Assembly (NCBI GenBank): GCA_029531795.1
Contig: JAPEIS010000011.1
Span: forward strand, 186,001-250,000
Direction: 5' to 3'
Origin: Sclerotinia nivalis
Taxonomy: Eukaryota; Ascomycota; Leotiomycetes; Helotiales; Sclerotiniaceae
DNA length: 64,000 nt
Under the pieces are notes generated by a model that was not told the origin of the DNA, made no database searches, and was given only the letters and a program-made list of their open reading frames with translations. Below, in pieces: positions 1 to 11,588 of this stretch. The position numbers were made by a program, and so were the translations under genes. How positions within the stretch are numbered: the stretch's first letter is position 1; every line of letters begins with the position of its first letter.

Positions 1-1
1 G

Positions 2-1012
2 GAGATTCCAAATAGTGCGAGCTCTATAGCTATTGAAGTTGTTCTGAGTCAACGGCCAAAGGCGATGCCACATACTGTCGGAACTCTAAGTAGCATATCG
101 GATGGCACTGCAACATCAGCTTCCATATCATCAGACTCCATAGGCTCAAATTTGTCTGGTTTTGACGAATCAAGTTCATCCGAAAGTATTAAAAATTTAC
201 GAAGCGCCTTGTCTAAGATACAAAAGAGGCGACGTCTGATCCATCCTGACAACGAACCTGCTCGCAAATCTCCAAGATTGAGCCCAGTATTCAACCTTCC
301 GTCAAAAGCAATAGAACCTTTCGCGAGATCGATATGCAATTCGAATCCAGTCACGGAGCCCAACTCCGCAAGACGTCCGGCTCCAAGAAGTAATTCGACA
401 CAAAGCGTTTTCGGGGGCAGACCAGAGCGAGCTTCTCCTGGCTTATATTCGGCATCACCGTTTCCAACCGCCATTTCTCCTGATCAAGCAAACACCCCTC
501 GCGCTAAAAACCTCACAAACGAGGACCCACCTTCCTCGCGAGACAAACCCTTCATCATAAACGATAGTGAAAGTGATAACGAAAACACCATGTCGGTAGA
601 ATCCGGACCACGCGCCTCTAATCTCTTACACCGAACTTCCCGCTCCCGCAACTCTAAACCCAAAACTGGCAACCTCAAAAACCCTTCAACAAGATCTTCT
701 CACTACAAAAAATCTTCACATGTCATCGATCTCACAAAATCTGATAGTGAAGATCATGCTACTAGTATCTCTTTATCTATACCACAATCCTCATTCGAAG
801 TCGTGATTCCAATCCTCAGCTCCAGCTCCAGCTCCAGCATTAAAATAAAAGAACGAAATAATACTACTTCATCCAACTTTCCATCTAGCGACCAAACAGT
901 AGAAGGAAATAGACTCAGATCTGCATCGAAGAGAAGATATGTCCCGGTTGATAATAGTCAGTTCAATGCGTATGCACAAACTAATCGCATGATGAGAAAT
1001 ATGGATAGATAA
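2..1012 (+). CDS. 3' end of a Ser-rich nuclear-type protein with SUMO-interacting-like motifs (5' partial)
   Basis: The frame is open from base 2 to the TAG at 1010-1012, so the gene starts upstream of the window; an internal ATG lies at 65 but nothing marks it as the true start. The visible 336 residues are low-complexity, rich in Ser, Arg, Lys and Pro. Two acidic-flanked hydrophobic motifs stand out: FIINDSESDNE (about 548-582) and HVIDLTKSDSED (about 718-753). The second matches the classic SUMO-interacting motif, V-I-D-L-T followed by Ser/Asp/Glu. A run of eight Ser lies near 820-840 and basic clusters such as KRRR are scattered through. No folded domain is visible. A nuclear, SUMO-linked adaptor or the tail of a larger chromatin protein is possible; the family is not recognised. 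Confidence 0.6.
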   Translation, partial: EIPNSASSIAIEVVLSQRPKAMPHTVGTLSSISDGTATSASISSDSIGSNLSGFDESSSSESIKNLRSALSKIQKRRRLIHPDNEPARKSPRLSPVFNLPSKAIEPFARSICNSNPVTEPNSARRPAPRSNSTQSVFGGRPERASPGLYSASPFPTAISPDQANTPRAKNLTNEDPPSSRDKPFIINDSESDNENTMSVESGPRASNLLHRTSRSRNSKPKTGNLKNPSTRSSHYKKSSHVIDLTKSDSEDHATSISLSIPQSSFEVVIPILSSSSSSSIKIKERNNTTSSNFPSSDQTVEGNRLRSASKRRYVPVDNSQFNAYAQTNRMMRNMDR

Positions 1013-3975
1013 TGGAAAAGTGGGGAGTGAGTGAAGATGGGATGAAGAGTTTTGGGCAATAGTAGGGGAGTTGATGGATTTGGTGAGGGTGAGGGTGGGG
1101 GAGGGGAGGGGGAGGATGTGTGATCAGTAGAGATTTCTTAGTTCAATGTAATCATATGGTAATTGGAAATTCCCAATATACATTCGGTGAGATGATAGAT
1201 CTTCAGTGCGATATCAAGATACGTAACCACTATACCATCATGGATATTGATACCCATCAACTCCGATCTCACGTATTAAGCTTACATTTCTCCAGTATAC
1301 CTATATGGAGCTTAAACACCACCGATGCTCGGGTACATGTGTATACGTACTAAACAACAACTTTATAACCAATCCATATTTTTCTGTCTTGCTCTTGCAA
1401 CATCCATTCTGGAAAACATACTCGAGTAGGTATCCTATCCATCCACTCTCTTCTATCATTAGTAAGTACTAGAGTTCAATTCGAGGACCTATGTAAGATT
1501 ACATCGAAAAATTCGTTATGAGATGAGTGTTTTCAAGGTGGAGAGTGGGTTATGTACCTAGTATATTATGGGTACTGGTACTAGTGCGATGATATGATGA
1601 TATGAGATGGGAATGTGTTGTTTTTTTGGGTAGGAGGCGAAGTGAAGTGAGTGGACTGAGGATTTTGGAGATGGAGATGAAAGTGCTGGAATGGAGGGGA
1701 AGGAGGGGGATGGGAGGTTGTTGGAGTTTGATCTGAGAGTTTAGATGTTGGGAAGTCTGGTTGAGAGAGAGAGATGTATGGGACAAGACCAAGACCATAG
1801 AGTTATGCGGATTTAGATAGAACGCGCTTCAGATATCCCACATACGTAAACCTATGAGATATCATTGATCTAACATCTACATTTAACTTTCCTTGTATAG
1901 CTTGTATAGCTTGTATAGCTTGTATAGCTCACTCCAACCCATCTACTATCCGCTCGACTCATCTTAATATTCAGAGATAATCCTGCAGGACCTATCTAAA
2001 CTCTTTCTCTCCCTAGCATTTTATCACAGGCCTAAATCTAAATACTCGAGGAGGGGTTTTGTACGCGGACTGTTTCTACGTAAGAATGTGCACCTGGATT
2101 TATATTTTATATCCACCATTCTAATTTTTAAATCCTGTGTATAAATAAACTTTACGCGTGCGTCAGAAATCATGCGAATGCACAGCTCAATCTCACATGA
2201 GATTTCACATGACATGACATGACATAACATGCCATCTCTGTAGTGCATACTTGACACCTAACACAACACCTCTCAACCTGTGTCACCCTCATTCCATCCA
2301 CTCAGATACTCACCTATATCAATCAATCTGTGTCACCCAATTCCATCTACTCAATACGCATACCCATCCACATCCACCAACATCTCCAAACCCAAAATCC
2401 CCGCAGAAAAATCCAACAGTAGCACAAAACAAAAGTAAGACTCGACCGATTTGATAAAACGGACATTTGCATACCACATATAGTGCATGCGCTCGAGCAA
2501 AAAAAACGGGTTTTGGCTTTTTGACGGGTGTCACTTGTTTGCTGTGTAACCAATGTAATGTACCGTACCATTGCATATTTCATTCTTGGAGTAGGTAAGT
2601 TGGGTGTAACTTTCAGATGAGTTGGAGATTAGATTAAAATTTCAAGATCCAGAGTGTTGAGATATTTTGAATCTGAGACATTGGTAACGTTTGCAACGTT
2701 TTTGTGGTACTTTATTTTGTATTTTGTAGTGGGAAAGTGGTATGTAATCGGACGTCGGCGTTGTTTCTTGGTCATTTGTGGATTTTTGAGGGATGACGGA
2801 TTCAGGATGAAATGGAAAGAAAGAAATAAATCCAACGCGAGAATCTTCAAAACAAACATAGAATCTAGAAGCACCAGATATCGGTTTTGATATCTGCTAC
2901 ATGTCTAAATCAGTACCCCGCAAAAACCTTCATGCGGGGTTTCCAGGTTGGTAACCACTTGCAGATCAAGCTAGGATAAAGATAACGTTGCATGCTTTGT
3001 ATGTCATGTATCCGCGGCCCCCACAAAGTTTGTGTTCCTTAGTATTCTGCTGCCGTTTCTTATATATATGAAATGTATTTTATTCTGTCTCTCCTTCTTA
3101 CCCCTGCCAATACTCATTTCCCAGGGCTTCATGCATATACGGTAGATGTAGATGCCGTTGGATATTTGCAGTTTGTTTGGCGATGATGAGGGAAGGGAAA
3201 TTGCTTTTGATGAGCCAATCGGTAGGTATATTTCTTGCAATGAACCCTTAGATACGCCCTATGCCATCCGAAACGAATCGAAACGAATTGAAAACCGCAC
3301 CATACGAGCAATTTGCAATCATGTAACGTCATACCAGTATATTACCTCGTGGCTCAATCGAGAAACATCCTATGAAGAGCCGTTGAGATGTCTCCACTAT
3401 ATGTATGATTCCTGTAGTATGAACGTTTGTCCCCAGAGAATCCAGCACTTGGCCATGTATATATTCGGTATGCCAGGTTCTTCATCCAATCTGATTTCTC
3501 GTTTCCTCTTATACTTCTGTCTATAATCTGCCGATCTTGTCCCCCCGCACCCCACGAAACTGACGTAGATACGTACATAGATATAGATATGGTGTCCCTT
3601 ACACCTTTCATTCTTTCATCATCATCTTTCTCATGTTCGAGATCAGGTTCCAAAACGCGCTCAAGAATCAAATCGAAATTGCCATCCAAAATTGCAGGAC
3701 GAACCTCATACACAACATACTGTGCACATAATACTTCTCGCGAACGACTTCTTGTTCCTTCAGATCACAGCCTCGTCGAACCTATTCAAGATTATCAAGA
3801 ACCTCGTCGATCATCACTTGGCCAGCATTGGTACTTTCCAAATCACTCGAAAAGTACGAAAGACGAGGCAGATAACTCAAATAAAGAATTCGGAGGATAT
3901 TATCTCCTTGCAGTGGCTTCAAGGCCCGCTCAGTCGACGGAAAGATCACCAACAGAAAGAAGAGATTCGTCAACC
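1013..3975. other. Intergenic, no supportable gene
   Basis: About 3 kb without a convincing coding region; short open frames here start on weak codons or overlap each other. It holds simple sequence only: G-rich tracts near 1020-1120, four copies of a 9-bp unit (cttgtatag) at 1892-1927, and a CATGA run near 2208-2230. The last 550 bases are open in the frame of the downstream small gene but look like leader sequence rather than protein. Confidence 0.5.
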
Positions 3976-4335
3976 ATGGCGTCAAATTTTCCACCTGCGG
4001 CCAACGGAAATACGAATAACATTTTTGGAGAGACTTTTGATTCCACACCCGCCGATATACAGGGTGAACGACGAAGGTCATATGGTATTGGAGGAGCGGG
4101 AAATATCCGTAAGTAATGTTCTTGTCGATTTGCTTGCGCGAGCAATTTGTTGAATCAATCTAACATTTATAAATGCATAGGCAAACCATCAGAGATGATC
4201 TACACTCCACGCGAGAGACGTAGATCCAGTGTCCTCGGCAGTACCTCGTTTTCTCCATCCACTTCACCTGATACGAAGAGAGGAAGCTTCCTGTCATGGA
4301 TTGGAATTGGAAGCGGTAAAAAAGATGAGAAATAG
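3976..4335 (+). CDS. Small GGAGN-motif protein (DUF3602/Par32-like)
   Basis: Two exons, 3976-4108 and 4181-4335, give a 95-residue protein. The 72-bp intron has donor GTAAGT, branch CTAAC (4160) and acceptor CATAG, and the phase-1 junction restores an Arg codon. The ATG sits in a good fungal context (CAACCATGG). The protein reads GIGGAGNIRKPSE, then basic/Ser stretches (RERRRSSV, SPSTSPDTKRGSF) and a Lys-rich tail. The GGAGN signature flanked by Ser/Arg recalls the DUF3602 family, which includes yeast Par32, a phosphoprotein linked to TOR and ammonium-transport control; members usually carry several such repeats, this one a single copy. The open frame extends upstream to 3427, so a longer N-terminus cannot be excluded. 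Function here is inference. Confidence 0.6.
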
Positions 4336-5068
4336 TGCGCAATATGGGGAATATTTGTTTTGGAATAAAGAGAGAATCAAATTGACGAATATGATGTGTA
4401 ATGATGATGAAGTTGTCCTGTGCAAGTGTTGGATGAAAGAGAACTCTACCGCAAAACAAATGAATATGTGGCAAGGAGGAATTCGATATCATACATATTC
4501 ACTATAATATGATCATCTGGATAGATGTGTTGACTTTGATAAATAAAATCAAGATGTTTGGATCTGTACAGTAGATATCCCCTAGTTCGCCACGAGGGAG
4601 ACTAACACGATCCTCAGCCTATTAATAGCAATGCCATTTTGGTGGCTTAGGTGAATCATGAATCATTAAGGTTTTACTCCGTACTCCGTAGTCCGTACTC
4701 CAATAGCATAGAACCCCAACTACCGAACCTCGACCTTGTTGAAGAAACCGCCTCCATCCAGTCCATTTGCCCTCACAAGTTCAACTCAGAACCATTCAAT
4801 AAAACCTATACCTTATATCAAAACAGCGACTTCGAAATCCACAGCGGAAATTATGATTAAGACTTGCAATCATTATTTCCCGTTTATTGTAGGTTTTACC
4901 CAACGACTGACTGACTACCTTTTGCCACGATACTTTCCATGAGAGCTGTCGGATCAGATCAAATCACTAACTTCAACCCTCTTCACAGTCTCAATTTCAT
5001 ACTAGCAACTATACCTAGAATAAATTCGACTTGCGCATATTTGCCAGGTCGATCCTCAAATTAATTAC
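4336..5068. other. Intergenic spacer
   Basis: About 730 bases between two same-strand genes, likely 3' UTR then promoter. Short TACTCCGTA-type repeats occur near 4678-4700. No gene or RNA is recognisable. Confidence 0.5.
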
Positions 5069-6700
5069 ATGATCGAGCCGCAAACCTCCCAACCATGGGA
5101 CCTAACTTCTGCCATCGACCTTTTTAATCGTCTCTCTACTTCGAGTTCAGGCCCCGATCTTCCATACTCCGATTGTCCAGTCAAGGATGAGCCCTCAAAT
5201 ACAGACGGAAGTGCTCGCGCCTTGGGTGATTTCAGACCAATATGGAATTACTTAGGTGTCGATGCTGAGAAAACTTCTAAAGGTTTTGATGTTGGTTCAT
5301 TTGAGTCTGCACCATATTCTTTTACTTCTGGGGGGCTTTTTTCTGATCTAGACAGTCCGCCAACTTCTGCGACGGATGATTCGGATATTCCGGATATCTA
5401 CGAAGCCTATGTTACGAAATCGAAAGAGGTACGATGGAAAGATGACGTTCACGGAACGAAATTTCCGAAGCTACGGCGCCGGAGCAAAAGGGAAAAGTCC
5501 TCGGAAGACCTAATATCTTTTCCGGAAGAGAACTTGGAAGAGCAATTGTCGCAATCGAAAACAGACAGTAGATCGCCCTTTGCTGCAGATCGTCTCTTTG
5601 ATATTCGATCGCCTAGGCCAGAGAGAAGACAGACACGGAGACAGGTGTTGTCTGATATTTCACGGACGGATGAGAGTAGCGGACTGGAATCAGAGGTAGA
5701 AAGACCTTCACCACCAAAATCTGCAAGACTTTTCAACCATTTATCTGTCATTGGTGCCAAAAAGAACTACGAATCTGTCGCCATACACCCTCTTTACAAT
5801 CTGACCTTGGAAGAGAAGAGAACCAAGATAGCCAAGAAGCTATCGGATCAATTAGGTATCGACAAAAAGACACTTTTGAATACTACCTCTAATCTTCAAC
5901 GTTCCAATGAACCTAAAGCCATTCACGTATTTGTTGATTGTAGCAACATTATGATTGGATTTCATCAAGCTTTGAAACTTGCACGAGGAATTCCTGAAGA
6001 GGCGAAGATGAAACAACAGCCTTTCTCATATCGATCGCTAGCATTCATCATGGAGAGAAATCGACCTGCTGCTAAACGGGTTTTGGCTGGATCCAGATCA
6101 AATCAATCGGACTTACCAATCCATTTCGCTGAGGCCGAGGAGTGTGGTTACGAAACCAACATTTTGGACAGGGTGTTGAAAGTAAGAGAGTCGACACCCA
6201 AAAAATTGCGGCGGGGGCGGGGCAATGGATACCTCACCGGACGATCGAATGGATCTGAAACTCCATCCACAAACATGTCCTCCGTATCATTCGTGGAACA
6301 GGGTGTTGATGAGCTTTTACATATGAAAATACTTGAGACTCTAAACGATTACCCAAAACCATCAACGATTGTTCTAGCATCTGGGGATGGTGCTGAGGCG
6401 GAGTACTCGGCCGGCTTTTTTAAAAATGTGCAGAGAGCACTTGAGAAAGGATGGAATGTTGAACTTGTGGCTTGGAACAGTGGTTTGAGTGGGGAGTATC
6501 GAGAATCGACATTTAAGCAACGATGGAGAAAGCAATTCAGAGTTATCAGGTTGGATGACTTCAGCGAGGAGTTATTGGCGATTTATAAGAAGCATGAAAC
6601 ATCACCGGAAACATCAGCGATGGAGTCGCCTTCGAACCCGAAAAAATCGACAAAATCAACCGAAGCTGACCTATTTCGTTTATTACACTCTCAGCTGTGA
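5069..6700 (+). CDS. NYN (PIN-like) domain protein, putative RNA nuclease
   Basis: A single exon of 543 residues starting at ATG 5069. Residues 1-280 are acidic/Ser-rich and disordered. The C-terminal half carries an NYN-type PIN-like fold: a first strand AIHVFVDCSNIMIGF (about 284-298, with Asp290 and Asn293 at the metal-site positions), an acidic turn HFAEAEECGYE, a helix VDELLHMKI, then IVLASGDGAEAEYSAGFF (Asp440) and KGWNVELVAW. Conserved Asp residues after the first strand and in the S-G-D-G turn match the family's nuclease centre. The tail (about 515-543) is Ser/Lys-rich. NYN proteins such as MARF1, and many fungal relatives, act on RNA; the substrate here is unknown. The downstream lipoxygenase is a separate unit. 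Confidence 0.85.
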   Translation: MIEPQTSQPWDLTSAIDLFNRLSTSSSGPDLPYSDCPVKDEPSNTDGSARALGDFRPIWNYLGVDAEKTSKGFDVGSFESAPYSFTSGGLFSDLDSPPTSATDDSDIPDIYEAYVTKSKEVRWKDDVHGTKFPKLRRRSKREKSSEDLISFPEENLEEQLSQSKTDSRSPFAADRLFDIRSPRPERRQTRRQVLSDISRTDESSGLESEVERPSPPKSARLFNHLSVIGAKKNYESVAIHPLYNLTLEEKRTKIAKKLSDQLGIDKKTLLNTTSNLQRSNEPKAIHVFVDCSNIMIGFHQALKLARGIPEEAKMKQQPFSYRSLAFIMERNRPAAKRVLAGSRSNQSDLPIHFAEAEECGYETNILDRVLKVRESTPKKLRRGRGNGYLTGRSNGSETPSTNMSSVSFVEQGVDELLHMKILETLNDYPKPSTIVLASGDGAEAEYSAGFFKNVQRALEKGWNVELVAWNSGLSGEYRESTFKQRWRKQFRVIRLDDFSEELLAIYKKHETSPETSAMESPSNPKKSTKSTEADLFRLLHSQL

Positions 6701-7289
6701 TATTAATGAAATTAGCAAAGGGCTGTACACAATTTCTTTAGCGAAATAGTAAGCAATGGAAACTTTATTGTTACTCAATAGGGAAGTTCGAAAGAATTTT
6801 TTTATGATACGAGCTATGTGAAATCGCGGCACACTTGGTGATTGATATCCATTGTGAGATACTCTGTCATTATTTGATAATTTTGCACATTTTTACATTT
6901 ACTACAGCCTGATATTAAGGCGTTATAAAACCGGGGCTTCAGCTGAACCATATGCTGACCTTCATCCCACTATAAACACCGAAAGGTAATATCTTAGATA
7001 AGTCAGCCCTGGGTATTGAAGCCGGCTCACCACACTGAACGGTATAACGGTATGCACCACCATGAATTTACTATATTTTGGTCCTTTCCCTCGTTCTCGA
7101 GAGGAAAAATGCCAACTAGTTTTTGTTGACATTCCCCAGACATCATACAATTATCCGTGCTGTGCCCTCTTGGCCTTTGTTCTATTGCTACTCAAGGCCT
7201 TCAACTTATAACTACTTCTACTTTCCATCGGACGAATGCTCACATTTGTTTTCAATTTGCTCATTTAGGTTCTTAATTATTTCTTCAGT
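6701..7289. other. Intergenic spacer before the lipoxygenase gene
   Basis: About 590 bases, AT-rich, holding the 3' UTR of the NYN gene and the leader of the lipoxygenase gene. Nothing else is recognisable. Confidence 0.5.
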
Positions 7290-9732
7290 ATGCCGGCGAT
7301 ATTCCAAAAAGTTGAGAATATACTACATCATGGACAACACAAGGGACGACTAGCCAAACCCTTGCCCATAGAATGGAATACAGGAGTTCTCAAGGCAGAA
7401 CTTCTTGCTCGTTCTATCTTCGCTGAAGAAGAAGATAAATTGGAAGAAGACTTCGATAAGACTAAATTTGCTACGGGTACATATGTTGGGACCAAAAGAG
7501 CGGTTTCAGAAGTTTATACTCTGATAAATAAAACGTACATGTCTCCCAAAACACAATATCAGCAGGTAAACTAACTAAGTGATGATAGATTTGCCTCATT
7601 TTTCGATGTTCATCAATTAGAATCTCATCTTCCCACGGCTCCCATGTCTCTCGCCGAAAAGAAAGAACGCTTTCAATTCCAAACTCCCGGTTCAGACGGC
7701 TACCCTCCTCATTTGAGTTTAAAGCCCAAAACCGATTTCCTCCACTCACTCAAAATCTTCCAAGCAGATCGTCTCTTTGCTACCGCACCTATCGTTCAAA
7801 AAGTCATTCCAGAAAAATTCTTAGATTTCGCTTACGATGAACCAAATCAACATTCTTTTGCACTCATCGAAAGTGTTAATAAGAAGCTCTTTGACGAAAG
7901 AAGAGATATTGGAAAAATGGCTAATATAGGGATGAGAGAGGATTGGTATTCGGATGAAGTGTATGCCCAACAGCAGTTTACCGGGGTTAATCCGGTGACG
8001 ATTCAGAAGGCTAGTAAGGAGTGGATTCAACAGTTTAAGGCGGCGGCCAGTGCACAGGGGAAATGGAAGTCTCTAACCGTGATTGAAGAGGGTGAGAGGG
8101 ATGGTGGGTTGTATGTGCAGGATTGTAGTTATTTTCGCAAGTTTGCGGGAGTGGAACCGGAGGAACCATTGGTGAGTGATGATGGGAAGAGGTTTGGCTG
8201 TGCGAGCGTTAGTCTTTTTCAGTAAGTGATTCGTTTCTTTCTCTCGTGTTTCTTGGACTTTACATTTTGTTTCGTTTCCCTGCGTTACGTTTCGTTGCGT
8301 TGCGTTTTCCCTCCCTTCGCAGTCCCACTCTTTACGTCGCGCGCGAGCTGCAAGCTATATCTCGTAAGCGCCGTCATTCTCCATAAGCAATCCTGGTTGG
8401 ACATAATACGATAAGCATGCATACGAACTACCCACGTACATAAGCTGGAAAGTTCTCAGCCCTGCAATCAGCCCAACCCGCCCCGTTACGCAAGGATGAG
8501 CGGAGCTAACCGTCATCTCTTCTCACTAAATGTCGTACCATAATTACTAAATCATCACTAACACATTCAGCCTCCTCCCAACCGGCGCTCTCCACCCCCT
8601 CGCCATAATCCTCGACTACAAAATCAACATCACCACATGCCTAACCCTCTTCAATAAACGCACCTCCCCTTCCTCGCCCAAAACCCACGAATCAACCGAT
8701 TGGCCCTGGCGCTACGCAAAACAATGCGCCCAAGTATCCGACTGGCACCTTCACGAACTAGGTGTTCATCTCACACACACACATTTAATCGAAGAAGGAA
8801 TAATCGTCGCGTCACACCGTACACTCCCTTCCTCCCACCCCGTCTTCAAACTCCTATCTCCGCATTGGTTGAAAACTCTCCCGTTAAATGCGGCTGCGCG
8901 CGCTAGTTTAATTCCCCAGGTTATCGTTCATATTAATGGATTATCGGAGAAGGGATCATTAAGTATGGTGAGAAATCAGTACGAAACATTTGATTTCGTG
9001 GGGAGTTATATACCGAATGATCTCGAAGCTCGAGGATTTCCACTCAAAGAATTAGATGGAAAGAGATTCCATAATTATGCCTATGCGAAAAATATGCACC
9101 TAATGTGGTTTGTCCTCCGGCGTTTCGTATCCGGAATGCTACGCCCTTCTTACCCCAACGATTCATCCGTCTCAAAGGATACATACATACAATCCTGGAC
9201 TTCAGAAATCCAATCCGACACCGGTGCAAATATCTCCTCCTTCCCATCTCTCACCACCTTTGAAGCATTGGTCGATGCGGTAACAATGTGCATCCACATC
9301 GCATCCACGCAACACACGGCCGTAAACTACCTCCAAGACTACTACCTCGCCTTCATCCCCAACAAACCCCCCGCCCTCTTCACGCCGCTCCCGCAATCCC
9401 TCTCAGAACTACAAGCCCTCACAGAACAATCCCTCATCGCCTCACTCCCCGTCTCCGAGCCCAGAATCTGGCTCCTGAGTAGCCATTTACCCTATTTGCT
9501 CAGTAGTGTGGTGGCGGATGATCAGAGTTTGTTGGAATATGCACTGAGCGTGAGAGGGGTGGCGGGGAGTAGTGATGGTGAGGATGAGAGGGAGAGGGTG
9601 GCGGGGATGTTTTATGAGGAGTTGGTTGCGTTGGAGGGGGTTTTGGATGGGATTGCGTTGGGGGTTGATGATGGGACGGTGCTTTATCGGGTTTTGGCGC
9701 CGGAGAGGACGGCGGTTAGTATTTTGATTTAG
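7290..9732 (+). CDS. Lipoxygenase (fungal Fe/Mn type)
   Basis: Three exons, 7290-7534, 7589-8221 and 8571-9732, encode 679 residues. Intron 1 (54 bp) has donor GTACAT and branch CTAAC 13 bases before its acceptor; it restores the frame as LINKT/FASFFDVHQ. Intron 2 is 349 bp with donor GTAAGT. Lipoxygenase hallmarks are intact: LLPTGALHPLAI opening the catalytic domain, the first metal-ligand helix WHLHELGVHLTHTH (His354, His359), the SHRTLPSSHPVFKLLSPHW signature, the second helix HTAVNYLQ (His541, Asn545) and the C-terminal Ile679 that closes the metal site in this family. The enzyme inserts O2 into polyunsaturated fatty acids. No signal peptide follows the chosen start, unlike secreted fungal MnLOX, so an intracellular enzyme or a missed upstream exon is likely. 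Metal (Fe or Mn) cannot be told from sequence. Confidence 0.9.
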
Positions 9733-10392
9733 GTGGGGGGGGAAGGCATGGAGTGAGAGGGGATTAGAGGGGGAGTATGAATTATCCTACACTGCCTTCT
9801 TTCTTTCTTTCCTCCTTCTATATAACAAACATCTCAAATCCCGCCAAATCAAGTACCTCAAAAATCTCAAGAACCCCAAATTCACAAAATCGCAAAATCG
9901 CAAGATTCAGGAAAAACATTTAGGAACCTATGAATTTGGAGCTAGCTATTTTATATTTATATTTATTTAGATTACATTACATTACATTAGACTATATTAG
10001 GTTATATTGCGATTTATTTGATTTTATCTAGCTGTTATATTGTTAGTACTTGAATTCTAGGAATTAGGATATCAATAGGTAAATTACTCGAGTAATTTAT
10101 AGAATTGATTGAAAGGGGTTTTAATTTTATTTCATTTTTATCGGGTTTGTTATTCATGGGTGATATCTGAGTCTCAGTGTGTTATCTGAGTAGATGTTGC
10201 TTTGGGTGAACGAGCTATAGTTAGATTCTTAGTTTTGAATTTCCTTTCCTTTGTCTTATAAACGGAAATGATTGATTTGATGATCATTGCACAGTAATCT
10301 ATGTATACATATTCCACCTTAACTATGCAAGCACCGACACCTATCAATCCATATAAATTTCCATAAACACTCTATCAACCTTCACTCTCCAT
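9733..10392. other. Spacer between convergent genes
   Basis: About 660 bases of AT-rich sequence between convergent lipoxygenase and glycosyltransferase genes, including TATTTA and ATTACATT short repeats near 9945-9985. Likely both 3' UTRs; no gene seen. Confidence 0.5.
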
Positions 10393-11588
10393 CTATTTCC
10401 CACCCTCATCATCCCACTGACCTCTAACCTTCTCTTGCATCAACAACTCCCTAACATTCATCCTTGCACTCCAAACCACATTTTCCGTCGTCCCCTTTTC
10501 CCTCACCTCTCCTTTGACACTCCCCACCTTCTGAATATCCGAATCGCCACCTATCCATCCTCTCGCTTTATGATGTTGAAATAACGCAGGTGTAACACTT
10601 ATACATCTCATTCCCAATCTCTTTTTATCGCGGCCCCATCGACATAGCCCTGCTAATGCATTGTCGAATGGTCCTGCTAGTTTATCGACACTTAGATCCC
10701 AGAGAACTTTCCTTGCTCCCTGTTGACTTAATGCATATGCAAATGTGCAAATTGGTCCTCCGGATGTGTGAACCCATCTCGTATATGGATTTTGGGTGGA
10801 GTTTTGGAAACCTTTGAAATGTGCTGGGGGTGGGACTGTGGGGTCCGAGGTTATGATATATTTTCGGGAGAGATGTGCCATTTGAGGGGAGGAAAGAGGA
10901 AGGGATTTATATTCATCGAGAGTCTCGGGAAATACTTCGCCACAATGGCCGAGCCAGAGTAAATCCCAGTCATCGCCATAGGGAGAAATGAAATGTGAAG
11001 GTGTCGTGGAGGGGTACTGGATGAACTTGGAGCCAGCTGCGAAAGTAAGGAGTTGAGATTTTAGACGAATGTCCCAATCCATATCATCTTCGAGTATTAA
11101 TGCGCTGGTAAGGTTTTGTTCGACAATTCTATGACGGCGGGATGATGTTAGCTTATGTTTCTGGCAAACCAACATTGAAAGAGGTGGAAGAGAAAAACAA
11201 ACTTCCGAACGGCATTCATGTGGCCCCTCCAACTCCCTAAATTCGACTCCCACAATTTTACTCTATCAGCACCATACGGCACAGCTTTATCTGTCACCGT
11301 TTCCCCCTTCACTCCATCTACCCATTCAATTTTGAATCCCGTCAGACTACTAATCAACGTAAGAGCATCTCTCTTATCACTTCGTTCCGGTAATCCCAAT
11401 GCGAAGATTTTCTGGAATCCAAGTGTACTATTCGCAACATGGGAAGATCCATGAGTGGGCCTGTATTTCTGGAGAAGGGTGGAGGAATAGTGCGTTAAGT
11501 AGGAAGGTGTCGAGGTATTGAGGAAGACGATAAAGAGGAGAATGCTAATACAGAGTATAGTGAAGGGAAATGCGCGGATATGTATCAT
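10393..11588 (-). CDS. Family 25 (LPS-type) glycosyltransferase, type II membrane protein
   Basis: Two exons on the minus strand, 11588-11203 and 11128-10393, give 373 residues. The 74-bp intron has donor GTTTGT, branch GCTAAC and acceptor CATAG; splicing joins HMNAVR to KIVEQNLTSALILEDD. An N-terminal hydrophobic segment (about residues 8-24) is the likely Golgi/ER signal anchor. The domain opens with KIFALGLPERSDKRD, typical of GT25, then GSWRGHMNAVRKIVEQ and ALILEDDMDWD (residues 138-146), the acidic metal/nucleotide-sugar site. HTSGGPICTFAYALSQQGA follows, also typical of the family. Fungal GT25 proteins are predicted to glycosylate in the secretory pathway; donor and acceptor are not known. 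Confidence 0.87.
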
